A DNA stretch of 50,666 nucleotides, taken from assembly GCA_937880805.1 (NCBI GenBank), contig CALGRR010000017.1, positions 1-50,666 of the forward strand, in the 5' to 3' direction. The position numbers were made by a program, and so were the translations under genes. This DNA comes from an uncultured Clostridia bacterium. Its GTDB lineage: Bacteria > Bacillota > Clostridia > Oscillospirales > Acutalibacteraceae. The notes beneath the pieces are model-generated. The model saw only the letters and a list, made by a program, of their open reading frames with translations, did not search any database and was not told the origin of the DNA. Below, piece by piece: positions 38,044 to 47,127 of this stretch; position 1 is the first letter of the stretch; the number at the start of each line of letters is the position of its first letter.

Positions 38044-39792
38044 ATGAATACTTTTGCTATTGAAAAAGACGGCTTTAAGCTTAACGGCGAGCCTTTCAGA
38101 ATAATTGCAGGTGCAATTCATTATTTCAGAGTTCCCGCAGAGTATTGGCGTGACAGACTTATAAAGCTCAAAGCCTGCGGCTTCAACACAGTTGAAACTT
38201 ATGTTGCCTGGAATATGCACGAGCCTTCAGAGGGCGAATTTAATTATGAAGGTATGCTCGATATTGAGAAGTTTCTTGAGATTGCGGCAGAGCTTGGTCT
38301 TTATGCCATAGTACGCCCCGGTCCGTATATCTGCTCTGAGTGGGATTTCGGCGGTCTGCCCTGGTGGCTTCTTAAAAATGACGAGCTTCAGCTTCGCTGT
38401 ATGGAAAAGAATTATCTTGCGGCGGTTGACCGTTTCTTTGATGATTTTATACCCAGAATCAAAAATCATCAGATAACACGCGGCGGCAATGTTATTCTTG
38501 TTCAGGTTGAGAATGAATACGGCAGCTACGGCGATGACAGCGAATATATCCGCTACCTTGCAAAGGGAATGAGAGAGAGGGGAATTGACGTGCCCTTCTT
38601 CACCTCTGACGGTGCGGAATATCAGATGCTTACCGCAGGCACCGTGCCCGAGATACATAAGACAGCAAACTTCGGCTCAAGGGCAAAGGAGCAGTTTGCA
38701 CGCCTTCGCGAATATCAGCCCGACGGACCTCTTATGTGCACCGAATTCTGGAACGGCTGGTTTGACCATTGGACAGAGGAGCATCACAGCCGCGACCCGC
38801 AGGATGCGGCAGATGCACTTGACGATATTCTTTCAATGGGAGCAAGCCTTTCGGCTTATATGTTCCACGGCGGCACAAACTTCGGATATATGAACGGTGC
38901 AAATGATTATGATGCTTATGAGCCCACGGTTTCGAGCTATGATGATGATGCTCCGCTTAACGAATGCGGCGAACCTACAGAGAAATATTATAAATTCAAA
39001 GAGGTTATTTCAAAATACGCAACCATACCCGAAATTGAAATGCCTGCACCCGTAAAGAAAAAGAATTACGGTGAAATCGAATTCAGGTATTCCGCAAAGC
39101 TTCTTGAAAATCTTGATAATATTTCAGCTCCCGTTGAGTCGGTAACACCGCTTACTATGGAAAAGCTTAATCAGGGCTACGGCTTTGTGCTTTATAAAAC
39201 AAAGGTAAGGGGTCCCCGTGATGAGCAGCCCATCCGCCTTCAGGATGTTCACGACAGAGCATATATATATAAGGATAATAAATATATAGGCATTCAGTAC
39301 AGAAACGATAAGAAGCCCGTTAATTCGGTGAGCATTGATAAAGACGGCAATGAGCTTGCAGTTCTTGTTGAGAATATGGGCAGAGTCAATTACGGTGCAA
39401 AGCTCCGTGACCGCAAGGGCATAACGGAGGGAATCGGCTTCGGCAATAATTTTGTTTATCATTGGCAGAATTATCCTCTTCCGCTTACCGACCTTTCGGG
39501 TCTTGAATTCAAAGAGGGTGTTGATAAATTTGACGGCACACCCGTATTCCTTAAAGCTGAAATCGAAATTGATGAATGCTGCGACACTTTTGTAAAGCTT
39601 CCAACCTTTACAAAAGGCATAATCATAGTTAACGGCACCGTGCTTTCAAGATATTGGAGTGTCGGCCCGCAGCAATCGGCATATCTTCCCGCACCTTTCC
39701 TTAAGAAGGGCAGAAATGAAATTATTGTTCTTGAGCTTGAAGGTTTTGAAAAGCCTTGCGTGGTTCTTGATGGTGAAATGGATATAGGATAA
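38044..39792 (+). CDS. GH35 family beta-galactosidase
   Basis: A 582-residue retaining beta-galactosidase without a signal peptide, so probably cytoplasmic. The barrel shows AGAIHYFRVPAEYWRDRLIK, NTVETYVAWNMHEPSEGEF, acid/base Glu in VQVENEYGSYG and nucleophile Glu in CTEFWNGWFDHW. Two C-terminal beta-sandwich (jelly-roll) domains follow, ending RNEIIVLELEGF. ATG 38044 with GAGGTG upstream is favoured over GTG 38038. It is downstream of the phosphatase gene and ends at a shared terminator. Confidence 0.96.
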   Translation: MNTFAIEKDGFKLNGEPFRIIAGAIHYFRVPAEYWRDRLIKLKACGFNTVETYVAWNMHEPSEGEFNYEGMLDIEKFLEIAAELGLYAIVRPGPYICSEWDFGGLPWWLLKNDELQLRCMEKNYLAAVDRFFDDFIPRIKNHQITRGGNVILVQVENEYGSYGDDSEYIRYLAKGMRERGIDVPFFTSDGAEYQMLTAGTVPEIHKTANFGSRAKEQFARLREYQPDGPLMCTEFWNGWFDHWTEEHHSRDPQDAADALDDILSMGASLSAYMFHGGTNFGYMNGANDYDAYEPTVSSYDDDAPLNECGEPTEKYYKFKEVISKYATIPEIEMPAPVKKKNYGEIEFRYSAKLLENLDNISAPVESVTPLTMEKLNQGYGFVLYKTKVRGPRDEQPIRLQDVHDRAYIYKDNKYIGIQYRNDKKPVNSVSIDKDGNELAVLVENMGRVNYGAKLRDRKGITEGIGFGNNFVYHWQNYPLPLTDLSGLEFKEGVDKFDGTPVFLKAEIEIDECCDTFVKLPTFTKGIIIVNGTVLSRYWSVGPQQSAYLPAPFLKKGRNEIIVLELEGFEKPCVVLDGEMDIG

Positions 39793-39793
39793 C

Positions 39794-39827
39794 AAAAAGC
39801 TCCGTACCGAGAGGTACGGAGCTTTTT
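39794..39827. terminator. Bidirectional terminator shared by two convergent genes
   Basis: Perfect AAAAAGCTCCGTACC-GAGA-GGTACGGAGCTTTTT. It starts 1 nt after the GH35 stop and ends 1 nt before the stop of the convergent secreted-protein gene. Confidence 0.95.
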
Positions 39828-39828
39828 A

Positions 39829-41511
39829 TCAGAAGTTTTTAATTGTTGTTGAATATTTAACCGCAAAGCTTGTGTAGGGGTTAACACCGTTATTGAGATT
39901 TTGATACATATCAATATAACCGTCGGTCAGATGGTCATTAAGTCCGTTAAAGCTTCCGTTGTTTGAAACTGTTTTGCCGAGAACGGCAACAGCACCGTCT
40001 TTGTTAACCGCTACGCAGGTTGCGGAGTCTGAACGGCTTCCGTTTGCGGTGAGAATTTCTGCGGTGTTGCCCGCAGGGGTGAGAAATGCGGTGAATGCAT
40101 CGCCGTTACCCATATTGTTTATGCCGCTGAATTCACGGTTTGATGAATATGTATAGCCGCTTACGATGAAGCCGCCTTCGGATTTTTCTATTGCGGTTGC
40201 ATAATCATCATAATAACCCGAAAGAATTTTAGTCCATCTGTTGGTGCCGTCGGAATTGATTCTGATAACAAGAGAATCCGTTCCGCCGCAGTGGTGAACG
40301 CCGTCAAGAGTGCCGTCGGGGTAAGTAATTTTCAGGTTGCTGTAGTGCCCCGCAACAACACAGCCTCCGTTATCATCGGCAACAACCGCCTCGAAAACAT
40401 CGCTTGCACTTGATGCGATGGGATAATACCATTTGAAATCGCCTGCATAGTTATATTTGATAATAACGGTGTTTATGAGCTTTTCGTTAAGCTCTTTGAA
40501 GGCTTCAAAATTATCGGTTGTTGATTCCGTTATGCAGGAAACAAAAATATTTCCGCTTGTGTCGGTGCTGATTCCTTTGATTATTCCGCCCTTGTTACCG
40601 GTAAGATATTTGTTCCAGAGCACATTTCCGTCATAATCAAGATTAATAAGAATTGCACTTGAATTTTCGCCGGGAATGCCGCTGAAGCTGTTATCGTGAG
40701 AATTGGTTGAGCCGCCGATTACAAAGCCGGTTGAGGTTTTATCAACGGCATAGAATGCATCGGTATCTTTTCCGCCGAAGGTTTTTGAATAGATAACCTC
40801 ACCGTAAGAAGAAAATCTGTAAATAACGGCATCGGTTGAGCCCTTGGTTTCGTCATTATAAGCAAGATTTGCCGCCGTTGAATAGCCAACCGCAACTATC
40901 GAACCGTCATTGAGAACAGCAACATCCTCAAAGGTTATGCTGTTAACCGATGTCTGCGATTTATCAAAGCCAATGGGCTTTACCCATTCAACATTAAGGT
41001 TTTTATCGTATTTTGTGATAAAGGAGAAATTGGTTGCCCACAATGATGAAGCAACACCTGCAAAGTTGCCGTCTGTTGAGGTGGTAACGCCGCAGCCAAC
41101 GAATCCGCCGTCTGCCGTATCGTCAACCGCATTGAATACGGTTATGTTTTTTTCTCCGCCGAATTCAACAAGCTTATCCTGAGAAGCGGAGTTGAATCTT
41201 GTGCCGAATTCGGTTGTTGTTGTTTTCTTTGTGGTGGTGGGCTTCGTTGTGGTTGTTCCCGTTGTTGTGTGGGTGGTTGTGGGAGCCTTGGCGGTTGTGG
41301 TTTCCGTTGTTGTTTCGGTTGTGGTGGTTGCCTCGTCAGTGGTGGTTTGAGAAGTGGTGGGTACCGTTGTTGTTTCGGTTACCGAGGTTGAGGGTGCGGT
41401 TGTTGTTTCCTCAGGCGGATTTCCGCCGCCGCAAAGACCGCCTAATACAGACTTTATTATCATAAAAATCAGGGTGATGAACAGAATTAGTTTTGTGAAA
41501 ATCACATACAT
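39829..41511 (-). CDS. Membrane-anchored propeller-like protein with long Thr-rich stalk
   Basis: A 560-residue protein with an N-terminal hydrophobic anchor (about 3-24), then ~75 residues of TTT/TTE/TTK-rich low-complexity stalk, probably spanning the wall. The remaining ~430 residues contain about six to seven recurring units with the theme (G)GFVIGGSTNS / GSIVAVGYSTA / GGCVVAGHYSN / GGFIVSGYTYS, each with nearby D-A-(F/V/I)-(Y/I)-(R/K) strands. This is the pattern of beta-propeller surface proteins in gut Clostridia. It may display a binding platform; no enzyme motif is seen. RBS AAGGGGG precedes ATG 41511. Confidence 0.8.
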   Translation of the reverse strand: MYVIFTKLILFITLIFMIIKSVLGGLCGGGNPPEETTTAPSTSVTETTTVPTTSQTTTDEATTTTETTTETTTAKAPTTTHTTTGTTTTKPTTTKKTTTTEFGTRFNSASQDKLVEFGGEKNITVFNAVDDTADGGFVGCGVTTSTDGNFAGVASSLWATNFSFITKYDKNLNVEWVKPIGFDKSQTSVNSITFEDVAVLNDGSIVAVGYSTAANLAYNDETKGSTDAVIYRFSSYGEVIYSKTFGGKDTDAFYAVDKTSTGFVIGGSTNSHDNSFSGIPGENSSAILINLDYDGNVLWNKYLTGNKGGIIKGISTDTSGNIFVSCITESTTDNFEAFKELNEKLINTVIIKYNYAGDFKWYYPIASSASDVFEAVVADDNGGCVVAGHYSNLKITYPDGTLDGVHHCGGTDSLVIRINSDGTNRWTKILSGYYDDYATAIEKSEGGFIVSGYTYSSNREFSGINNMGNGDAFTAFLTPAGNTAEILTANGSRSDSATCVAVNKDGAVAVLGKTVSNNGSFNGLNDHLTDGYIDMYQNLNNGVNPYTSFAVKYSTTIKNF

Positions 41512-41578
41512 AAAAATCCCCCTTTTATCTATATTAAATCATATCAAATAAATTATAGCAAAAAGGAAATAAAAAATC

Positions 41579-41611
41579 AAGTGTCGGCATTATTTGGCAC
41601 CGACACTTGTA
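41579..41611 (-). terminator. Terminator of the ridA-ilv operon
   Basis: CAAGTGTCGG...CCGACACTTG stem with T6 on the minus strand, 13 nt past the last gene of the operon. Confidence 0.9.
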
Positions 41612-41623
41612 GCCTATATCTTA

Positions 41624-42637
41624 TTAAAGCAGGTCATCAAACAGTCTGATGTTTGATTTTTCAAGCTTGAGCTCTCCTGCCTGCTCTTTTTTGATAACCT
41701 CAACAATTCTGTCATTGATGGGAGTGGGGATATTGAATTTGCGGCCCCATTCGCAAACAACGCCGTTTATGGCGTCAACCTCGCAAGGCTTGCCGTTGCG
41801 GAGATCCTGAAGCATTGAGGGCTCGATTGCTCTGTGCTTCTTCATTGCGATGGGCAGAAGCAGAAGGGCAAATGCACGCTTCAAAGCACCCTTATAATAG
41901 AACAGCTTTGTTATATCCTTGCCCTGAACGGGAGCGAATTCAACGCCCGTTGCGTGACCCACATCAATGCATTCCTTCATACAGCGGATGGCAACCTTTT
42001 TTGCATCGGCATCTTCGGAAACATCGCCGAATCTGCCGCCGACTACCGTGCCCAGACCCGAGAAGGTTGCATTGATAAGAAGCTTTGACCATCTTGCACC
42101 GAGAAGATTTTCTTCAAAGTGAACGGGACACATTTTTTCAAGAAGGTCTTTAACCATTGTGAACTGTGCATCTGTTATGCCTTCCATTTTGCCCATATGG
42201 AATGAAAGGCTGTCGGGGTCGCTGGTGAGAATGCATTCGCCGGGTGCCGAAAGAGTTGCACCCCATTCAACGGTGCAGCCCATAGTATGGTTTTTACCAA
42301 CGATTTCTGCAATGCCGGGCTCGGGAATACCGTTCTGAAGTGTAACGATAACGCCGTCATCGGTAAGGAAGGGCTTGAGGAAGGTAACAACCTCAGGGTT
42401 GTGAAGCTGCTTTGTCATAAGAAGAATAACTTCGTATTTGCCGCTCATTTCATCGGGTGTGATTGCGTTTACGGGCACGGTCATTTCAACCGTTCCCGTG
42501 ATATGAGCACCCTTTTCACGCATAGCGGCAACGTGAGCCTTGTTGCGGTTAACAAGCTCAACGGGCACTCCGTTTTTTGTCATATAAGCACCGAGAACCG
42601 TGCCGAGAGAACCGGCACCGTAGATTGCACATCTCAT
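41624..42637 (-). CDS. Ketopantoate reductase family protein (ApbA/PanE)
   Basis: An NADPH-dependent reductase that in the named family turns 2-dehydropantoate, derived from ketoisovalerate, into pantoate for coenzyme A. The 337-residue protein has the Rossmann motif YGAGSLGTVLGAYM, LLMTKQLHN, LQNGIPEP and the catalytic lysine in LGARWSKLLINATFSGLG, followed by the helical C-terminal domain. As last gene of the ilvBNCD operon, which makes ketoisovalerate, a PanE role is sensible, but other ApbA-family reductases cannot be excluded. Confidence 0.88.
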   Translation of the reverse strand: MRCAIYGAGSLGTVLGAYMTKNGVPVELVNRNKAHVAAMREKGAHITGTVEMTVPVNAITPDEMSGKYEVILLMTKQLHNPEVVTFLKPFLTDDGVIVTLQNGIPEPGIAEIVGKNHTMGCTVEWGATLSAPGECILTSDPDSLSFHMGKMEGITDAQFTMVKDLLEKMCPVHFEENLLGARWSKLLINATFSGLGTVVGGRFGDVSEDADAKKVAIRCMKECIDVGHATGVEFAPVQGKDITKLFYYKGALKRAFALLLLPIAMKKHRAIEPSMLQDLRNGKPCEVDAINGVVCEWGRKFNIPTPINDRIVEVIKKEQAGELKLEKSNIRLFDDLL

Positions 42638-42642
42638 ATTGA

Positions 42643-43845
42643 TTACTCCTTCACTTCATTGGCAATAATGCCGTCAATAAACTGTTTCGCTGCTCTTGCA
42701 GAACGGTTGCCTCTGCCCAGAGCAAATCTTTCTGCGGCAAGGTCAAGCTCCTCTTCGGGAACTGTTATTCCGTGTTCTTCGGCAAGGGCGTGAACTATGT
42801 TGAGATAGGTTTTTTTGTCGGGGCGTTGGAAAGTTATATGAATTCCGAATCTGTCCGAAAGAGAAATAATTTCCTGCATAGTATCGTTTCTGTGAATATC
42901 GTCGCCCTCTCTGTCGGAGAATTTTTCTTTGACAAGGTGGCGGCGGTTGCTTGTTGCATAAATAACAACGTTGCCTGATTTTGCAGAAACCGAGCCTTCA
43001 AGAATTGCCTTGAGTGCACTGAAATTATCATCATCCTTAACGAACGAAAGGTCATCAATGAAGATTATGAATTTAAGCGGATTTTCGCTCAGTTCATCAA
43101 TAATTGCGGGGATTCTGCGAAGCTGTTCCTTGCGGATTTCAAGAATTCGCAGACCTTTTGAGTGAAACTCGTTAACAACCGCCTTAATCGTTGAAGATTT
43201 GCCCGTGCCCGCATCGCCCGTGAGAAGAATGTTTGCGGCGGGTCTGCCTTCAAGCAGAGCAAGGGTATTTTCAATAATAATCAGCTGCTCACGCTTATAA
43301 TCAATAAGGTGGGAAAGGCGGATTGTATCGGGTGAACGAACGGGAATGATGTGCCCGTTTTCACCGAGATAAAACATATGGTTATCCGAATAAATACCGT
43401 AGCCGCAGCTTCCGATATTGTTGCAGCGTTCAAGGTATTCCTCTGCAAGAGAAACTTTTTTAACTGCAAATTCGGGCAAATCAATTTTTTCGCCGAGAGG
43501 GGAGATAAGGTCTTCGGGCTGAAGGTCGGCAACATTCTGAAGTATACCAAGCTCTCTTCTGACAGAGGCTTCAACATATTCCGATGCCTTGCCGCCTGCA
43601 CCGACCGTGCGGATATAAACATTCTCATCATTGAAAACTGCTTTTCGGATATATTCCGCAAGGCTTTCACAATGAGTGTTATACAGCTCTCCGATAAATC
43701 TGCAATATGCATCAACCGATGCCACGATATTATTCTCCTCAACCCTTTCGCAAAAGGTGAATAATGCGGATATTACGGGGTCGCCCAGAAGAGAACGGAA
43801 TACCGTCAGGGAACGGAGCGATAATAAAATCTGATTTATTTTCAT
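42643..43845 (-). CDS. DUF815 AAA+ ATPase
   Basis: A 400-residue protein. An N-terminal helical region (~1-170) precedes an AAA+ domain with Walker A LLTGDAGTGKSSTI, Walker B FIIFIDDLSF, sensor ATSNRRHL and a C-terminal lid (FALGRGNRSARAAKQFIDG). This is the DUF815 family, widespread in bacteria and without a defined role. It overlaps ilvD by 4 nt (ATGA) and lies 5 nt upstream of the panE-like gene, so it is locked into the branched-chain amino acid operon here. Confidence 0.9.
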   Translation of the reverse strand: MKINQILLSLRSLTVFRSLLGDPVISALFTFCERVEENNIVASVDAYCRFIGELYNTHCESLAEYIRKAVFNDENVYIRTVGAGGKASEYVEASVRRELGILQNVADLQPEDLISPLGEKIDLPEFAVKKVSLAEEYLERCNNIGSCGYGIYSDNHMFYLGENGHIIPVRSPDTIRLSHLIDYKREQLIIIENTLALLEGRPAANILLTGDAGTGKSSTIKAVVNEFHSKGLRILEIRKEQLRRIPAIIDELSENPLKFIIFIDDLSFVKDDDNFSALKAILEGSVSAKSGNVVIYATSNRRHLVKEKFSDREGDDIHRNDTMQEIISLSDRFGIHITFQRPDKKTYLNIVHALAEEHGITVPEEELDLAAERFALGRGNRSARAAKQFIDGIIANEVKE

Positions 43846-45500
43846 TTGTTTAAAATTGCACCCGTTGCTCCGCTTGAAACCATTGCGGCATAACGCTTGA
43901 GGTAGCCCGAAAGCTCCTTGGTTTTAGGAGTAAAGGTTTTCATTCTTTCTTTAATCTCTTCGTCGCTTACTTTAAGCTCAAGGCGGTTTTCGGGAATGTT
44001 GATGCTGATAATATCGCCCTCTTTAACAATTCCGATTACGCCGCCGTTTGCAGCTTCGGGCGAAACGTGACCTATGCACGCACCTCTTGTTGCACCGCTG
44101 AATCTGCCGTCTGTTATAAGAGCAACGCTGCTGCCGAGTCCCATACCCATAATAGCAGAGGTGGGGTTGAGCATTTCACGCATACCCGGGCCGCCCTTGG
44201 GTCCTTCATAGCGGATAACAACAACATCGCCGGGGTTGATTTTGCCTGCGTTGATTGCCGCCTGAGCATCCTCTTCGCATTCAAAAACTCTTGCAGGACC
44301 TTCGTGAACAAGCATTTCGGGCACAACTGCCGAACGCTTGACAACGCTGCCCTCGGGAGCAAGATTGCCTCGGAGAACTGCAATGCCGCCCGTTTCGCTG
44401 TAGGGATTTTCAACGGGTCTGATTACCTCGTGGTTGAGGTTGATGCAGTTTTCAATGTTTTCACCAACCGTTTTACCCGTTACGGTTATGCAGTCAAGAT
44501 TGAGAAGACCTTTCTTTGAAAGCTCATTCATAACCGCATAAACTCCGCCCGCTTCGTCAAGCTCTTCAATATATGTTCTGCCTGCGGGTGCAAGGTGGCA
44601 GAGGTTGGGAGTTTTTTCGCTGATTGAATTTGCAATGTCAAGGTTGATTTCAATGCCGCATTCATTTGCGATTGCGGGCAGATGAAGCATACTGTTTGTT
44701 GAACAGCCGAGTGCCATATCAACCGTGAGTGCATTCATAAATGCGTCTTCCGTCATAATATCTCTGGGTCGGATATTCTTTTTGAGCATATCCATAACCG
44801 CCATACCTGCGTGCTTTGCAAGCTCAATTCTTGATGAATAAACGGCAGGGATTGTGCCGTTGCCGCGAAGACCCATACCGAGAGCTTCGGTGAGGCAGTT
44901 CATTGAGTTTGCGGTATACATACCCGAGCACGAGCCGCAGGTGGGGCAGGTTTTGCATTCATATTCATAAAGCTTTTCTTCAGAGATTTTGCCGGCATTA
45001 AATTCGCCGACTGCCTCCGAAATTGATGAAAAGCTTGTTTTTTTGCCGTCGATGTGACCCGCAAGCATAGGTCCGCCGCTTACAAACACCGTTGGCAGAT
45101 TAAGCCTTGCGGCAGCCATAAGCAAGCCGGGCACGTTTTTATCGCAGTTGGGCACCATAACAAGAGCGTCAAAGCCGTGGGCAAGAGTCATTGCTTCGGT
45201 TGAGTCTGCAATAAGGTCACGGGTAACAAGTGAATATTTCATACCCTTGTGTCCCATTGCAATGCCGTCGCAAACTGCGATAGCGGGGAAAACAATGGGA
45301 GTGCCGCCCGCCATTGCAACGCCGAGGCGGACTGCTTCAACAATTTTATCAATGTTTGTGTGACCGGGAACAATCTCGTTATATGAGCTTACAATACCAA
45401 CGAGAGGGCGGTCTATTTCTTCGTTTGTGAGGCCGAGTGCGTGATAGAGTGCTCGGTGGGGAGCATTCTGCGGGCCTTTTTTAAGTGCTTCGCTAACCAT
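43842..45500 (-). CDS. ilvD: Dihydroxy-acid dehydratase
   Basis: It dehydrates 2,3-dihydroxy-isovalerate and -methylvalerate in valine, leucine and isoleucine synthesis. The 552-residue protein shows MVPNCDKNVPGLLMAA (cluster Cys), CKTCPTCGSCSGMYTANSMN with two more cluster cysteines, and the end segment GRFSGATRGACIGHVSPEA. ATG 45500 with AAAGGTG upstream is better than the TTG at 45521. Confidence 0.97.
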   Translation of the reverse strand: MVSEALKKGPQNAPHRALYHALGLTNEEIDRPLVGIVSSYNEIVPGHTNIDKIVEAVRLGVAMAGGTPIVFPAIAVCDGIAMGHKGMKYSLVTRDLIADSTEAMTLAHGFDALVMVPNCDKNVPGLLMAAARLNLPTVFVSGGPMLAGHIDGKKTSFSSISEAVGEFNAGKISEEKLYEYECKTCPTCGSCSGMYTANSMNCLTEALGMGLRGNGTIPAVYSSRIELAKHAGMAVMDMLKKNIRPRDIMTEDAFMNALTVDMALGCSTNSMLHLPAIANECGIEINLDIANSISEKTPNLCHLAPAGRTYIEELDEAGGVYAVMNELSKKGLLNLDCITVTGKTVGENIENCINLNHEVIRPVENPYSETGGIAVLRGNLAPEGSVVKRSAVVPEMLVHEGPARVFECEEDAQAAINAGKINPGDVVVIRYEGPKGGPGMREMLNPTSAIMGMGLGSSVALITDGRFSGATRGACIGHVSPEAANGGVIGIVKEGDIISINIPENRLELKVSDEEIKERMKTFTPKTKELSGYLKRYAAMVSSGATGAILNK

Positions 45501-45560
45501 AAAATTAAGCACACCTTTCAAAACGGGCGGACAATTAAGTCCGCCCCTGCATTTTTATAA

Positions 45561-46577
45561 TCAGTTGTTGATGAGCTTGTCTTCATCGCTCCAGCTGTAA
45601 AGCTTACGAATATCCTCGCCAACGATTTCAGCGGGATGCTCGCTTGCGATTTTACGCATTGCGTTGAAGTGAACTCTGCTGCCTGCATCAGACATATCAA
45701 GAAGGAAGTCTTTTGCAAAGGTGCCGTCCTGAATATCGGCAAGAACCTTCTTCATAGCCTTCTTGGTTTCCTCTGTGATGATTTTGGGACCTGTGATGTA
45801 GTCGCCGTATTCAGCGGTGTTGGAGATTGAATATCTCATACCTGCGAAACCGCTCTGATAAATAAGGTCAACAATGAGCTTCATCTCGTGGATACATTCA
45901 AAATATGCGTTTCTGGGGTCGTAACCTGCTTCAACAAGTGTTTCAAAGCCTGCCTGCATAAGAGCACAAACGCCGCCGCAAAGAACAGCCTGCTCACCGA
46001 AAAGGTCGGTTTCTGTTTCTGTGCGGAAGGTTGTTTCAAGAACGCCTGCTCTTGCACCGCCGATACCGAGAGCATATGCAAGACCGATTTCAAGAGCATC
46101 GCCCGTTGCATCCTGCTCAACAGCGATAAGGCAGGGAACACCCTTGCCAACCTGATATTCGCTTCTTACAGTGTGACCGGGGCCCTTGGGAGCAACCATA
46201 ATAACGTTAACATTCTTGGGAGGCTTGATGCAGCCGAAGTGGATGTTGAAGCCGTGAGCAAATGCAAGGGTCTTGCCCTCTGTCATATAAGGCTCAATGC
46301 TTTCTTTATAAAGCTTTGCCTGGCTTTCGTCGTTAATGAGAATCATAACAAGGTCTGCAATCTTTGCAGCTTCTGCGGCTGTCATAACCTTAAGACCCTG
46401 AGCCTCAGCCTTTGCCCAGCTCTTTGAGCCTTCGTAAAGACCAACAACAACGTTAACGCCGCTGTCTTTAAGGTTGAGTGCGTGTGCGTGACCCTGTGAG
46501 CCGTAGCCGATGATGGCAACGGTTTTGCCGCTGAGCTTCTGAAGGTCACAATCCTGCTGATAGAAAATTCTTGCCAT
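45561..46577 (-). CDS. ilvC: Ketol-acid reductoisomerase, class I
   Basis: Mg2+/NAD(P)H enzyme converting acetolactate or acetohydroxybutyrate to the dihydroxy acid. It is 338 residues, the short class I form. The Rossmann fingerprint IGYGSQGHAHALNL, the AHGFNIHFG segment, GPGHTVRSEY, and metal-binding DLFGEQAVLCGG with ECIHEMKLIVDLI are present. AGAGG lies before ATG 46577. It is 60 nt upstream of ilvD with no terminator. Confidence 0.98.
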   Translation of the reverse strand: MARIFYQQDCDLQKLSGKTVAIIGYGSQGHAHALNLKDSGVNVVVGLYEGSKSWAKAEAQGLKVMTAAEAAKIADLVMILINDESQAKLYKESIEPYMTEGKTLAFAHGFNIHFGCIKPPKNVNVIMVAPKGPGHTVRSEYQVGKGVPCLIAVEQDATGDALEIGLAYALGIGGARAGVLETTFRTETETDLFGEQAVLCGGVCALMQAGFETLVEAGYDPRNAYFECIHEMKLIVDLIYQSGFAGMRYSISNTAEYGDYITGPKIITEETKKAMKKVLADIQDGTFAKDFLLDMSDAGSRVHFNAMRKIASEHPAEIVGEDIRKLYSWSDEDKLINN

Positions 46578-46619
46578 AGTTTATTACCTCTTTCGAAATT
46601 ATGTATTAATTTATTCAAA

Positions 46620-47126
46620 TTATAAATAATTTGTTTTTCTGATGGTGGAGTTGCCTCTTTCAAGAGAAACAACGCCCGTGCGGCATATTTCAAGAATTGT
46701 GTATGCACGCATAAGATTGATAAAATCGTCTATTCTTCTGCTGTCGCCCGTGAGCTGCATAACGATTGAATCGTGGGTGTAGTCAACAATTTTTGCGTTG
46801 AATGCCGAGGCGGCATCGCGGATTTCATCTCTTGTCTCCGATTCGTTTTTGAGCTTTATAAGCATAAGCTCTCTGTTAACGGAATCCTCGGTATGAAGCT
46901 CTTTTATTGAGCAAACATCGGGAAGCTTGTAAAGCTGATTGATAAGCTGCTGCTTTGTGCTGTCCTCACCGTCAAAAAGAACGGTTATTCTTGAATAATC
47001 GGGAGATTCGGTTTCGCTGACGGTAAGAGAAGCAATGTTGAACTGTCTGCGTCTGAACATACTTGTTACTCTGTTAAGAACACCGAATTGGTTTTTAACA
47101 AGAACGGCAACGGTAAATCTCTGCAT
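46620..47126 (-). CDS. ilvN: Acetolactate synthase small (regulatory) subunit
   Basis: ACT-domain regulatory subunit that gives valine feedback to the large subunit. The 168-residue protein begins MQRFTVAVLVKNQFGVLNRV (ACT domain) and has a C-terminal ALS_ss_C domain (VMQLTGDSRRIDDFINLMRA, then ILEICRTGVVSLERG). ATG 47126 lies next to the ilvB stop codon (TGATATG); the frame could also begin at GTG 47135, overlapping ilvB. 42 nt separate it from ilvC. Confidence 0.95.
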   Translation of the reverse strand: MQRFTVAVLVKNQFGVLNRVTSMFRRRQFNIASLTVSETESPDYSRITVLFDGEDSTKQQLINQLYKLPDVCSIKELHTEDSVNRELMLIKLKNESETRDEIRDAASAFNAKIVDYTHDSIVMQLTGDSRRIDDFINLMRAYTILEICRTGVVSLERGNSTIRKTNYL

Positions 47127-47127
47127 A

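Noticed and set aside
41199..41465. Trp/Leu-rich plus-strand frame within the propeller-protein gene
   Set aside because: It is the antisense of the Thr-codon-rich stalk and has no start signal.
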